From Oscillospiraceae bacterium (GTDB lineage: Bacteria; Bacillota; Clostridia; Oscillospirales; Acutalibacteraceae): 36,135 nt of DNA. A program made the position numbers and the translations under genes. The DNA lies in assembly GCA_031290105.1 (NCBI GenBank), contig JAITOD010000098.1, positions 1 to 36,135 of the forward strand, given 5' to 3'. Below, piece after piece: positions 8,066-15,725 of the stretch (the stretch's first letter is position 1; every line of letters starts with the position of its first letter). The notes beneath the pieces were generated by a model, which did no database searches, was not told the DNA's origin, and was given only the letters and a program-made list of their open reading frames with translations.

Positions 8066-9694
8066 CTACCGCATTTGCTGCTCCACCAAGCTTTCGCCAA
8101 CATATTTCTTCCGCAGACGAGGCTTTTCAATTTTACCCGTCGGATTGCGCGGCACAAGGTCAAACACAATGCGGCGCGGGCGCTTGTATCGCGGCATGGC
8201 GGCGCAGAACTCCATGATTTCGCCCTCGGTGGCGCTCATTCCCGGTTTAATTTCGATGATTGCCGCCGCGATTTCGCCCAAACGGTGATCAGGCAAACCG
8301 ATCACTGCCACGTCCTTAATCTTTGGGTGGGCACGCAAAAAATCCTCAATCTGCACGGGATAGAGGTTCTCGCCGCCGGTGATAATCACGTCCTTTTTGC
8401 GGTCAACAAGATAGATGAAGCCCTCGTCGTCCTGCCGCGCCATGTCGCCCGTGAAGAGCCAATCGCCGCGCAGCACAGCCGCAGTCGCCGCCTCATCCTT
8501 ATAATAACAGCGCATAACGCCCGGACCCTTCACCGCAAGCTCACCCACGTCGCCCGGCGTGACATCGCCGCCGCGCTCATCAACAATACGAGCCTCCCAA
8601 CCATGCCCCGCAACGCCGATTGCCCCCACCTTGCGGACGTTCTCAACGCCCAAATGCACCGCGCCCGGTCCAAGAGATTCCGACAATCCGTAGTTTGTGT
8701 CATACGCGTGATTTGGGAAAACTCCCTGCCAGCGCTTGACAAGGCTGGGCGGCACCGGCTGCGCGCCGATGTGCATGAGCCGCCACGCAGATAAATCAAG
8801 CCGCGCAAGGTCAATGTCGCCGCTGTCGATTGAGTCCAGAATATCCTGCGCCCACGGCACCAGCAGCCACACGATGCTGGCTTTTTCGCTTGCGGCTGTC
8901 TCGACTATCCACTGCGGGGTTGCTCCGCGCAGCAGCACCGCCCGTCCGCCCACAATCAGCGAGCCGAACCAGTGCATTTTCGCGCCCGTGTGATACAGCG
9001 GCGGGATGCACAAAAAAACATCGTCCTTAGTCTGCCCGTGGTGCGCCTGTTCCGTCACGCAGGCGGAGATAAGCCCCGCGTGGGAGTGCAAAATAGCCTT
9101 GGGAAACCCGGTTGTGCCGCTGGAGAAATAAATCGCCGCGTCGTCCTCGTCGTCAATTGGAACGTTGGGCTTTTGTGCGCTCTTACCCTCGGCGAGCTTT
9201 AGGCAGTTTTCGGCAAACGGCGGCGCATCATCACCAAGAAAAAATTGCAGCCGTACCTTGGGCATTTCGCCCTGTATTGCTTCCACCCGCGTCACAAACT
9301 CCGTGCCGAAAATCAACACTGACGCGTCCGCCAAATCAAGGCAGTATCGGATTTCGTCAGACGCATAGCGGAAGTTCAGCGGCACAGCCAACGCCCCCGC
9401 CTTGAGCGTACCAAAGTAGAGCGGCAGCCACTCAATGCAGTTCATCAGAAGGATTGCAACCTTGTCGCCCTTTTTCACCCCGTGCGCAATGAGCAGATTG
9501 GCAAAGCGGTTCGCCTGCGCGTCAAACTCTGCCCACGAAAGGGTTTTGCGGTAGCCGGAGTGCCGGTCCGTTTCCACAAGCTCCGCCTCGCTCCAGGGGG
9601 CGGCGTTATTGCGCATTTCAGGGTTGACCTCCACCAAGGCGCAGTCCGTCCCGAATTTGCGTGCGTTGTTCTCCAAAAAATCTGTGATAGGCAT
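8066..9694 (-). CDS. Acyl-CoA synthetase-like AMP-dependent ligase
   Basis: This encodes 542 residues of the class I adenylate-forming (ANL) superfamily, which activates a carboxylate with ATP and passes it to CoA. Core motifs are all present: the phosphate loop YFSSGTTGFPKA near residue 190, YDTNYGLSESLGPG, the GDWLFTGDMARQDDEGF hinge region, VDRKKDVIITGGENLYP, and the C-terminal catalytic Lys in NPTGKIEKPRLRKKY. Length and the absence of carrier or condensation domains favour a free-standing medium/long-chain or aryl acyl-CoA synthetase. The exact substrate is not visible. AAAGGAG lies about 8 nt upstream of the ATG, and TTGCGT-N17-TATACT (9767-9739) is a good promoter. It is transcribed toward the lipase gene but is separated from it by 313 nt, so a shared operon is doubtful. 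Confidence 0.9.
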   Translation of the reverse strand: MPITDFLENNARKFGTDCALVEVNPEMRNNAAPWSEAELVETDRHSGYRKTLSWAEFDAQANRFANLLIAHGVKKGDKVAILLMNCIEWLPLYFGTLKAGALAVPLNFRYASDEIRYCLDLADASVLIFGTEFVTRVEAIQGEMPKVRLQFFLGDDAPPFAENCLKLAEGKSAQKPNVPIDDEDDAAIYFSSGTTGFPKAILHSHAGLISACVTEQAHHGQTKDDVFLCIPPLYHTGAKMHWFGSLIVGGRAVLLRGATPQWIVETAASEKASIVWLLVPWAQDILDSIDSGDIDLARLDLSAWRLMHIGAQPVPPSLVKRWQGVFPNHAYDTNYGLSESLGPGAVHLGVENVRKVGAIGVAGHGWEARIVDERGGDVTPGDVGELAVKGPGVMRCYYKDEAATAAVLRGDWLFTGDMARQDDEGFIYLVDRKKDVIITGGENLYPVQIEDFLRAHPKIKDVAVIGLPDHRLGEIAAAIIEIKPGMSATEGEIMEFCAAMPRYKRPRRIVFDLVPRNPTGKIEKPRLRKKYVGESLVEQQMR

Positions 9695-9738
9695 ATGCTT
9701 TGCTCCTTTTGCGTTAACGCGCTAAAGTGATTGGGTAT

Positions 9739-9767
9739 AGTATACCTTGTCCGTACAAAAAACGCAA
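9739..9767 (-). promoter_or_regulatory. Sigma-A promoter of the acyl-CoA synthetase gene
   Basis: Minus strand: -35 TTGCGT (9767-9762), 17-bp spacer, -10 TATACT (9744-9739). Confidence 0.6.
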
Positions 9768-9789
9768 GTTCTCTTAAAGTCTAAATTGC

Positions 9790-9818
9790 TTGACAAAAAC
9801 GGCACAATCGGATATGCT
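9790..9818 (+). promoter_or_regulatory. Sigma-A promoter of the AIM24-family gene
   Basis: -35 TTGACA (9790-9795), 17-bp spacer, -10 TATGCT (9813-9818). It is divergent from the promoter at 9739-9767. Confidence 0.65.
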
Positions 9819-9847
9819 ATCAATATCAATAAACGGGAGGATTTTTT

Positions 9848-10528
9848 ATGCAATACCAAATTATCGGCGAGCCAACACCGGTGGCGCAGTGCACTCTGGA
9901 CTCCGGCGAAAGCATGAAAACCGAGAGCGGCTCCATGGTCTGGATGAGCCCTAACATGGGAATGTCCACCAATGCGGGCGGCAGCGTCGGAAAGGCGCTT
10001 GGGCGTATGCTCACAGGCGAAAAGATGTTCCAAAACGTCTACACCGCGCAGGGCGGATCGGGCATGATTGCGTTTGGCTCAAGCTTTTTGGGTTCAATCC
10101 GCGCGGTGCAGCTGACGCCGGACAAGCCAATCGTTTGCCAAAAACGCGCATTTCTTGCGTCCGAGATGGGCGTGGAGCTGTCTATCTTCTTTCAGAAGCG
10201 TTTTGGAGCAGGGCTGTTTGGCGGCGAGGGCTTTATCATGCAAAAGCTGACAGGCAACGGCTTGGTTTTCCTTGAGATTGACGGCTACGCTGTGGAGTAC
10301 GACCTGGCGCCCGGGCAGACGCTTATCGTGGACACAGGCGCGTTGGCAATGTGCGACTCAACCTGCTCAATTGACGTGCAGGCAATCAAGGGAGTGAGCA
10401 ATGTGCTGTTTGGCGGCGAGGGCTTTTTCAACACCAAAATCACAGGACCGGGCCGCGTGACACTTCAGACGACATCAGTGCGCTCATTTGCCCAACAGCT
10501 GATTCCGTATTTGCCGGCTAAGGGCTGA
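9848..10528 (+). CDS. AIM24/TIGR00266 family protein
   Basis: This encodes 226 residues. The protein has the Gly-rich double-psi or beta-helix-like pattern of the AIM24 (TIGR00266) family: an early LDSGESMKTESGSMVWMS, repeated FGGEGFIMQKLTGNG and FGGEGFFNTKITGPG blocks, and an internal two-fold repetition of the beta unit. Bacterial members are abundant but of unknown biochemical role; the mitochondrial relatives affect respiratory complex assembly. No signal peptide or membrane helix is visible, so it is likely cytosolic. GGGAGG precedes the ATG by about 8 nt. It has its own promoter and is followed by an inverted-repeat terminator candidate before rnhA. Confidence 0.85.
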   Translation: MQYQIIGEPTPVAQCTLDSGESMKTESGSMVWMSPNMGMSTNAGGSVGKALGRMLTGEKMFQNVYTAQGGSGMIAFGSSFLGSIRAVQLTPDKPIVCQKRAFLASEMGVELSIFFQKRFGAGLFGGEGFIMQKLTGNGLVFLEIDGYAVEYDLAPGQTLIVDTGALAMCDSTCSIDVQAIKGVSNVLFGGEGFFNTKITGPGRVTLQTTSVRSFAQQLIPYLPAKG

Positions 10529-10542
10529 TTGCAAAAAACAAT

Positions 10543-10590
10543 AGGCAAAAAGCAAGAATGCGCGGGAATGCTTTTTGCCTTTCATTTATT
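10543..10590 (+). terminator. Hairpin between the AIM24-family gene and rnhA
   Basis: A perfect 12-bp inverted repeat (AGGCAAAAAGCA/TGCTTTTTGCCT) with a 14-nt loop is followed by the moderately T-rich TTCATTTATT. It is likely a terminator or partial attenuator ahead of rnhA. Confidence 0.5.
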
Positions 10591-10613
10591 GAATAATACA
10601 GGAGAGAAAAAAC

Positions 10614-11063
10614 ATGCCGACTCCCCCTCAAAAGCACGTGCAAATCTGGACGGACGGCGCTTGTTCAGGCAACCCCGGGCCCGGGGGCTGGGGCGCGATT
10701 TTGCGTTTTGGCAAACACGAAAAGGAGCTCTCCGGCGGCGAAAAACAGACTACAAACAACCGCATGGAATTGACTGCCTGCATTGTTTCCTTGGAGGAGC
10801 TGAAGGAGCCGTGCCGCGTTACGCTGACGACAGATTCGCAGTACGTAGCCAACGGCATTACTAAGGGCTGGGCAAAGTCGTGGCGTTCGCGCGGTTGGGT
10901 CAAGGCAGATAAAACTCCGGCGCTCAATCCGGATTTGTGGGAGCGGCTTCTTGCGCAGACCGAACGGCACAGCGTTGAGATAATTTGGGTTCGCGGGCAC
11001 GCCGGGCACCCGGAAAATGAGCGCTGCGATTCGTTGGCGGTAAGGGCGTCCGGGCGCGCATGA
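10614..11063 (+). CDS. rnhA: Ribonuclease HI
   Basis: This encodes 149 residues, close to the length of E. coli RNase HI. It cleaves the RNA strand of RNA-DNA hybrids (R-loops, primers). The two-metal catalytic set is visible as Asp14 in [11 protein letters not shown], Glu52 in NNRMEL, Asp74 in TTDSQYV and Asp139 in RCDSLA, with the mobile His in WVRGHAGH. The basic handle region ([17 protein letters not shown]) typical of the E. coli-like type is present. AGGAGAG lies about 9 nt before the ATG. No separate promoter is obvious, so it may depend on read-through from the AIM24-family gene. It converges with the GH2 gene 33 nt downstream. Confidence 0.95.
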   Translation: MPTPPQKHVQIWTDGACSGNPGPGGWGAILRFGKHEKELSGGEKQTTNNRMELTACIVSLEELKEPCRVTLTTDSQYVANGITKGWAKSWRSRGWVKADKTPALNPDLWERLLAQTERHSVEIIWVRGHAGHPENERCDSLAVRASGRA

Positions 11064-11096
11064 TTTAAGCTTTGAAGAAAGCGTTCGCCGCAGCGG

Positions 11097-12908
11097 CTAT
11101 AATTCAAGCTTGCAAACTTCTCTGTCAAAGGTCACAAGACCGTTGGTTTCGTCCTCAACGTCGGAAACTTGGGTATAGACGGCCGCGCTCAAGCCTGCGT
11201 CAATCATGGGCCGGAGCTGGTCGCGGCAGAGTCTCTCATACGCCGCGCGGAATTTTTCGGGCGACTTGAACTTCTTATACCCGAACGCGCGGCTTGGGTT
11301 ATAGACGTGCCCCGGCGTGTGGTAGGAATAGCCGCCAAACTCCGAAAGCACCAGCGGGCGCGGGGCGGGCGAGGGCTGCGCGGGGTTCTCAACGTTCCAC
11401 TTGCCGTCCGCAAACACCGGTAACGGCAGCTTTTTGAAGTAGACGTGGATGCTCGCCACGTCGCCGCCGCCCTGGTCGTGCCAGCCGCTGGCGTGGTCAA
11501 CGGTGCGGGAAGGGTCACTTTCTTTGACATACGCCGCCGCCTCGGTTGCGTCAAACTGCCCCCAACCCTCGTTGAACGGCACCCACATTGCAATCGACAC
11601 GGCGTTGTGCAAATGCTCAAGCATGGCGGCAAGCTCGCGTTTATATAGCGCACGCCCGTCCGCGTTCGTTCTGCCAAAGCGCGCGTAGCTCTCCGCGCCG
11701 TCGCCGAGCACCTTGCCCAAAAACGGGATGGAGCTTATCACGTTCCAGTCCGGCTCGCCGCCGCCGTTCATCATGTCCTGCCAGACCAGCATTCCCAACC
11801 TGTCGCAGTGATAATACCAGCGCAGCGGCTCAATCTTGATGTGTTTGCGCAGCATATTGAAGCCAAGGCGCTTCATGGTTTCAATGTCCCAAATCAGCGC
11901 GTCGTCGCTCGGCGCGGTCAGCAGCCCGTCGGACCAATACCCCTGATCGAGCAAGCCGTTGTGGAAATACGGCTGATTATTCAGGCACAGGCGCGGCACG
12001 CCGTTTTTGTCCGCCGCAACGCTGAATTTGCGCATCCCAAAATAGCTGCGCACGCTGTCGGTCCCCGCCGTGAGCTGCATATTATAAAGAAAAGGCGTTT
12101 CGGGGGTCCAGAGTTTTGGCTCGGGTATTTTGATGAGCTGCGCCGTGCCGCTGTTGATTTGGACAGAAGCGACCTGTGTTTCGCCGTCCAGAATCCTCAC
12201 ACGCACGGCGAGGTTTTGCGGTGCGGTGTTCAGTTCAACGACTATGCCGCCGCGGTCGATATCCGGCGAGACCTTGAGAGACGTGATGTGATCACTCGGC
12301 ACACTCTCCAGCCAGACCGTCTGCCAAATGCCCGACTGCGGCGTGTACCAAATCCCGCCGGGCTTGCTTGATTGCTTGCCCCGGCTGATATAGGATGTGT
12401 CGGTGGGGTCAGTGACGGCAAGGCGAATTTCGTTCTCGCCCGCGCGGATTGCGTCGGTGACGTTCAGTGAAAACGGCAGGAAGCCGCCGCTGTGTGCGCC
12501 CACGGATCGACCGTTGAGCGTGACGGTACAGTCGCAGTCAACCGCGCCAAAGTGCAGATATGTGACCGCATGCAGGAAGTCGGCGGGCACGGCAAAAATG
12601 CGTTTATAGTGCAGAGTTTCGTCCGGATGCAGAATTTTGCCCACACCGGAAAGCAGACTCTCGGGGCTGAATGGCACCACAATCTCGCCGTGCAGCTGCT
12701 CTGGCGGGGCGCTTTGGCGGGTTATCGCGTATTCCCACACGCCGTTTAGGTTGAGGCAGCTTTGCCGCTCAAACTGCGGGCGCGGATATTCCGGCAGCGG
12801 ATTATTGCGGTCAAGCGCATTGCCCCGGCTGGTATAGAGCGGCACATTTTGGTGGCGTTTGAGCTTTGCCAGGCGTATTTTTTCGCGCAGATTGGGCTTA
12901 CTTTCCAT
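11097..12908 (-). CDS. Glycoside hydrolase family 2 protein (beta-galactosidase/glucuronidase-like)
   Basis: This encodes 603 residues. The arrangement is that of GH2: an N-terminal jelly-roll sugar-binding domain (LNLNGVWEYAI; TVTLNGRSVGAHSGGFLPF), an Ig-like sandwich, and a TIM barrel starting near LRKHIKIEPLRWYYHCDRLG. The acid/base Glu is in FNEGWGQ (about residue 446) and the nucleophile candidate in LSEFGGYSYH (about 522). No signal peptide is present, so it probably hydrolyses imported oligosaccharides in the cytosol. The sugar specificity (galactoside, glucuronide or mannoside) cannot be fixed. The frame continues upstream, but the ATG at 12908 has GGAGG six bases before it. A strong promoter lies at 12976-12948. 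It is divergent from the secreted GH5 gene, which suggests a joint role in plant polysaccharide use. Confidence 0.9.
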   Translation of the reverse strand: MESKPNLREKIRLAKLKRHQNVPLYTSRGNALDRNNPLPEYPRPQFERQSCLNLNGVWEYAITRQSAPPEQLHGEIVVPFSPESLLSGVGKILHPDETLHYKRIFAVPADFLHAVTYLHFGAVDCDCTVTLNGRSVGAHSGGFLPFSLNVTDAIRAGENEIRLAVTDPTDTSYISRGKQSSKPGGIWYTPQSGIWQTVWLESVPSDHITSLKVSPDIDRGGIVVELNTAPQNLAVRVRILDGETQVASVQINSGTAQLIKIPEPKLWTPETPFLYNMQLTAGTDSVRSYFGMRKFSVAADKNGVPRLCLNNQPYFHNGLLDQGYWSDGLLTAPSDDALIWDIETMKRLGFNMLRKHIKIEPLRWYYHCDRLGMLVWQDMMNGGGEPDWNVISSIPFLGKVLGDGAESYARFGRTNADGRALYKRELAAMLEHLHNAVSIAMWVPFNEGWGQFDATEAAAYVKESDPSRTVDHASGWHDQGGGDVASIHVYFKKLPLPVFADGKWNVENPAQPSPAPRPLVLSEFGGYSYHTPGHVYNPSRAFGYKKFKSPEKFRAAYERLCRDQLRPMIDAGLSAAVYTQVSDVEDETNGLVTFDREVCKLEL

Positions 12909-12947
12909 TATATTCCTCCGTTGCAACAGGCAAACTTCTTTTTGGGA

Positions 12948-12976
12948 AGTATAACACATTATGGCGCGTCCGTCAA
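12948..12976 (-). promoter_or_regulatory. Sigma-A promoter of the GH2 gene
   Basis: Minus strand: -35 TTGACG (12976-12971), 17-bp spacer, -10 TATACT (12953-12948). Confidence 0.65.
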
Positions 12977-12997
12977 TGAAAATTTAGCAAAAAGAGC

Positions 12998-13026
12998 TTT
13001 ACTTTTTCCGTGGAATAAGTTATAAT
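12998..13026 (+). promoter_or_regulatory. Sigma-A promoter of the GH5 gene
   Basis: -35 TTTACT (12998-13003), 17-bp spacer, -10 TATAAT (13021-13026). It is back-to-back with the GH2 promoter, with about 20 bp between the two -35 elements. Confidence 0.65.
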
Positions 13027-13067
13027 GTATACAGTTGAAAATTATCGTTCTACAAGGAGTGCATTAA

Positions 13068-14321
13068 ATGAACGCCATACTGGATTTTATCCCCGTTTTC
13101 TTTCGCCCGGCACTCAACGCTTTGTTCGCGTTCCTCTTCACGGTTTCCGCGTTCTTTTCGCCGGTTCAGCCCGCGCCCGCACGCCACGTGCTCAACGAAT
13201 CGGATTTCCTGCACACGCGCGGCACACGGATAGTCAATGCCGCCAACAACGAGATCTATCTGCGCGGAACAAACGCCGGCGGCTGGCTGGTTTTTGAGCA
13301 GTGGATGTGCGCCATCGAAAACGCGCCTGACCAGCAGACAATAATCAGCACGCTGACGGAGCGTTTTGGCGAGGAAACCTGTGATGAGCTGCTTGATGTT
13401 TACCGCGACAATTTCTGGCAGGAGCAGGACTTCGACAACTGCGCCGAGCTTGGGCTGAACGTCATTCGGCTACCGTTTAATGTTTACAGCTTTGCTTCTG
13501 CCGACGGCGTGTTGAAGGACGACATTTTCAGTCGTCTTGACTGGTTTGTGGATAACTGCGGCAAGCGCGGAATCTACGTGATTCTGGACATGCACGGCGC
13601 GTTCGGATCGCAAAACGGAAACGACCACACCGGGATAATCAACGACGGGCGGCAGCTGTATTACAACGCCGAAAACCGCGCCAAAACCATTGCGCTGTGG
13701 ACGAGAATTGCGGAGCACTATAAAGATAACCCCGCCGTCGCCGGCTACGATCTGCTCAACGAACCGACGGCCGACACCGGCAGCACAGGCGAAATGCAGT
13801 GGGATTTTTATGACGAGCTATACGATGCGGTTCGCGCCGTTGACCCCAATCACATCATCATTATGGAGGCGTGCTGGACGTTTTTGGATCTGCCGCACCC
13901 GCTGCGTTACGGCTGGAAAAACGTGATGTATGAATACCACTACTATGCCTGGGACCACGACAAGGAGCCGGAATTCATCAAGCTGCACACCGCCATGCAG
14001 ATAATCGCGACGGGCGCAATGCTGCACAATGTGCCGGTTCTCGTCGGCGAATTCACGTTCTTTGACCAAGCCGACGCGTGGCATTACGGGCTGGACAGCT
14101 TCAACAAGGTCAAGTGGAACTGGACCACCTGGACGTACAAAATTCTGGGCACCAGCTCCTGGGGGCTCTACAATTATTTCCCCGAAGATGAGGGCTATTT
14201 CCCCGGGCGTGCGGATATTTTGAACGACTCCGAGGCAACGATTCGCGAGAAGTGGAGCAAAATCGGGACGGATTATTGCGTGCCGGGGACAATGCAGGGG
14301 ATTATTCGGCAGTATTTTTGA
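13068..14321 (+). CDS. Glycoside hydrolase family 5 endoglucanase/glucanase-like, exported
   Basis: This encodes 417 residues. A hydrophobic N-terminus (ALNALFAFLFTVSAFFSP) acts as a signal peptide or membrane anchor. The catalytic TIM barrel shows the GH5 signatures: RGTNAGGWLV at strand one, NVIRLPFNVYSF, GIYVILDMHGAFGSQNG, the acid/base Glu232 in DLLNEPTA, YEYHYYAWDH, and the nucleophile Glu328 in VLVGEFTFF. The NAGGWLV start resembles exo-1,3-glucanase/cellulase-type GH5 members. The substrate is probably a beta-glucan. No carbohydrate-binding or dockerin domain follows; the protein ends right after the barrel. AAGGAG sits about 9 nt before the ATG and a TATAAT promoter lies upstream. The stop codon abuts the rplS promoter, so the gene is monocistronic. 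Confidence 0.9.
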   Translation: MNAILDFIPVFFRPALNALFAFLFTVSAFFSPVQPAPARHVLNESDFLHTRGTRIVNAANNEIYLRGTNAGGWLVFEQWMCAIENAPDQQTIISTLTERFGEETCDELLDVYRDNFWQEQDFDNCAELGLNVIRLPFNVYSFASADGVLKDDIFSRLDWFVDNCGKRGIYVILDMHGAFGSQNGNDHTGIINDGRQLYYNAENRAKTIALWTRIAEHYKDNPAVAGYDLLNEPTADTGSTGEMQWDFYDELYDAVRAVDPNHIIIMEACWTFLDLPHPLRYGWKNVMYEYHYYAWDHDKEPEFIKLHTAMQIIATGAMLHNVPVLVGEFTFFDQADAWHYGLDSFNKVKWNWTTWTYKILGTSSWGLYNYFPEDEGYFPGRADILNDSEATIREKWSKIGTDYCVPGTMQGIIRQYF

Positions 14322-14322
14322 T

Positions 14323-14351
14323 TTGACAAACGCAAACGGATCTGTTATAAT
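14323..14351 (+). promoter_or_regulatory. Consensus sigma-A promoter of rplS
   Basis: Perfect TTGACA (14323-14328), 17-bp spacer, perfect TATAAT (14346-14351). It begins 2 nt after the GH5 stop codon. The expected start is near 14358, leaving a leader of about 90 nt. Confidence 0.85.
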
Positions 14352-14357
14352 ATGTGC

Positions 14358-14444
14358 CGTGCCTTTGCGCTGAGCGCAACGGTACTAATCAGTTGTTCCT
14401 CTGGCGGCATATGCGCGCGCAAGAACAGCGTTGAATTTCGGAGG
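14358..14444 (+). promoter_or_regulatory. Structured rplS leader, candidate L19 autoregulatory RNA
   Basis: Two hairpins are visible between the promoter and the GGAGG. One is TTGCGC-TGA-GCGCAA (14365-14379, six perfect pairs, three-base loop). The other is GTTGTTC (14392-14398) paired with GAACAGC (14423-14429, one G-U pair). A ribosomal protein L19 leader family is known from Bacillus and relatives; whether this belongs to it needs a covariance-model search. Confidence 0.5.
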
Positions 14445-14450
14445 ATACCC

Positions 14451-14999
14451 ATGGCAGACGAAGAAAAAGTTGTGACAGAAGAAGTCACCAACGAGACGGC
14501 GGAAGATACCGCTGAAGAAACCACCGAAGACACCGCGGCGGAAGATACCGCTGAAGAAACCGGCGAAGACACCGTGGCAGAAGACACCGCTGAAAAAGTT
14601 GAAGAGACCCCAAAAGCGGCGCCGGCTCCCAAAGCGGAAGCTAAACCCGCCTACATTGACCCGCTGAAGCTCATCGCACAGGACAGCATCAAAGCAGAGC
14701 CGCCCAAGTTCGAGATTGGCTCCACGGTCAAGGTCCACGTGAAAATACGCGAGGGTGAGCGTGAGCGCGTTCAGATTTTCGAGGGCACGGTTATTGCCCG
14801 CAACGGCTCCGGCGTGAGCGAAACTTTCACCGTGCGCCGCCTGTCCTATGGCGTGGGCGTGGAGCGCGTGTTCCCCGTGCACTCACCGAATGTAGATAAG
14901 GTGGAAACTGTGCGCTTCGGCCGCATTCGCCGCGCAAAGCTGTACTATCTGCGCGACCGCGTGGGCAAGGCTGCAAAGGTACGCGAGCGCCTTCGCTAA
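14451..14999 (+). CDS. rplS: Ribosomal protein L19 with an acidic repeat N-terminal extension
   Basis: This encodes 182 residues; the usual bacterial L19 is about 115. The C-terminal part (from about residue 65) is ordinary L19: [67 protein letters not shown]. It binds the 50S subunit at the interface near the 30S. The first 60 or so residues are Glu/Thr/Ala-rich and built from a 13-residue repeat beginning EDTAEE, encoded by a 39-bp DNA repeat. The start is firm: GGAGG lies 6 nt before the ATG and no Met occurs between it and the conserved domain. It is first in an rplS-lepB-rbgA operon. The extension is presumably an unstructured acidic tail; its role is unknown. Confidence 0.95.
   Translation: MADEEKVVTEEVTNETAEDTAEETTEDTAAEDTAEETGEDTVAEDTAEKVEETPKAAPAPKAEAKPAYIDPLKLIAQDSIKAEPPKFEIGSTVKVHVKIREGERERVQIFEGTVIARNGSGVSETFTVRRLSYGVGVERVFPVHSPNVDKVETVRFGRIRRAKLYYLRDRVGKAAKVRERLR
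14502..14605 (+). repeat. 39-bp minisatellite within rplS
   Basis: About 2.6 copies with a 39-bp period start at 14502, 14541 and 14580. Each begins GAAGATACCGCTGAAG or a close variant (GAAGACACCGCTGAA in the third). The period is a multiple of three, so copy-number change keeps the frame. Confidence 0.85.
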
Positions 15000-15010
15000 A
15001 TAATCGAGCG

Positions 15011-15085
15011 GCAGGGGCGAGCGCTTGCCCGTCCCTGCGGGAAATTTTCACAGTGGACGGCCAACGCGTCGCCCCTACAGACGAA
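15011..15085. repeat. GC-rich palindromic intergenic repeat between rplS and lepB
   Basis: GCAGGG (15011-15016) pairs with CCCTGC (15033-15038) around a further self-complementary core (GGCGAGCGCTTGCC). The block ends with GCCCCTAC, the same end as the segment between spoIIAB and sigF. It looks like a dispersed intergenic element; it may also attenuate transcription into lepB. Confidence 0.45.
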
Positions 15086-15107
15086 CCAACTGAAGGCGGT
15101 GAACAGT

Positions 15108-15725
15108 TTGTCGGAAGAACCGGAGCTCACGGAGCAAAACAACGAGCGGGAAGCTTGGTCTTTCGGTGAGGCTGTGATGCGCACCCTGTATGATTTGGCT
15201 TCCGTTGCGGTGTCAGCCGTGGTGGTGGTTTTGTTTGTGTTTGTGTTCGGCTTCCGCATGGTGGGGGTTGTGCAAAGCTCCATGCGCCCAACGCTGGAGC
15301 CAGATCAGAGCCTGATTGTCACCGCGTTTATGCCGCACGTCAAACAGCACGATATTGTAATAATCACCAAGCCCGGCTATAAAGATCCGCTGGTCAAGCG
15401 CGTGATTGCAACTGGCGGTCAGACCCTGCGCATTGATTTTGCGGCGGGTGATGTTTGGGTGGACGGCGTTTTGCAGGACGAGGCGTTTATCAGCGAGAAA
15501 ATCACAATAAAAAGCATCCAGAATTTTCCGCTAAATGTTGACACTTGGGTGGGCGAGATCACCGTGCCGGAGAAGTCCGTGTTCGTTATGGGCGACAACC
15601 GCAACGACTCCCGTGACAGCCGTGACGAGGCAATCGGCTGTGTCCGCGAGGAATATCTGCTTGGCAAAGTATTGTTCCGTATCAAGCCTTTTGGTCAGTG
15701 GGACGTTTACAGGACGACGCCGTGA
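15108..15725 (+). CDS. lepB: Signal peptidase I
   Basis: This encodes about 205 residues. The type I signal peptidase removes signal peptides on the outer face of the membrane. A single N-terminal transmembrane segment (VAVSAVVVVLFVFVFGF) precedes the catalytic Ser58 in VVQSSMRPTL and general-base Lys97 in LVKRVIATGG; the family box GDNRNDSRDSR follows. The start is ambiguous. GTG at 15099 has its AAGG too close, while TTG at 15108 has AAGGCGG at a normal distance, so I prefer TTG. It is second in the operon, 108 nt after rplS with a repeat element in between. Its stop codon overlaps the start of rbgA (GTGA). Confidence 0.93.
   Translation: MSEEPELTEQNNEREAWSFGEAVMRTLYDLASVAVSAVVVVLFVFVFGFRMVGVVQSSMRPTLEPDQSLIVTAFMPHVKQHDIVIITKPGYKDPLVKRVIATGGQTLRIDFAAGDVWVDGVLQDEAFISEKITIKSIQNFPLNVDTWVGEITVPEKSVFVMGDNRNDSRDSRDEAIGCVREEYLLGKVLFRIKPFGQWDVYRTTP

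Noticed and set aside
7970-8794. A 274-codon plus-strand frame across the ligase 3' end
   Set aside because: It is antisense to conserved ANL motifs and lacks a ribosome binding site.
10529-10864. A plus-strand frame overlapping the start of rnhA
   Set aside because: It begins at the AIM24-family stop, contains the hairpin and runs out of frame through rnhA.
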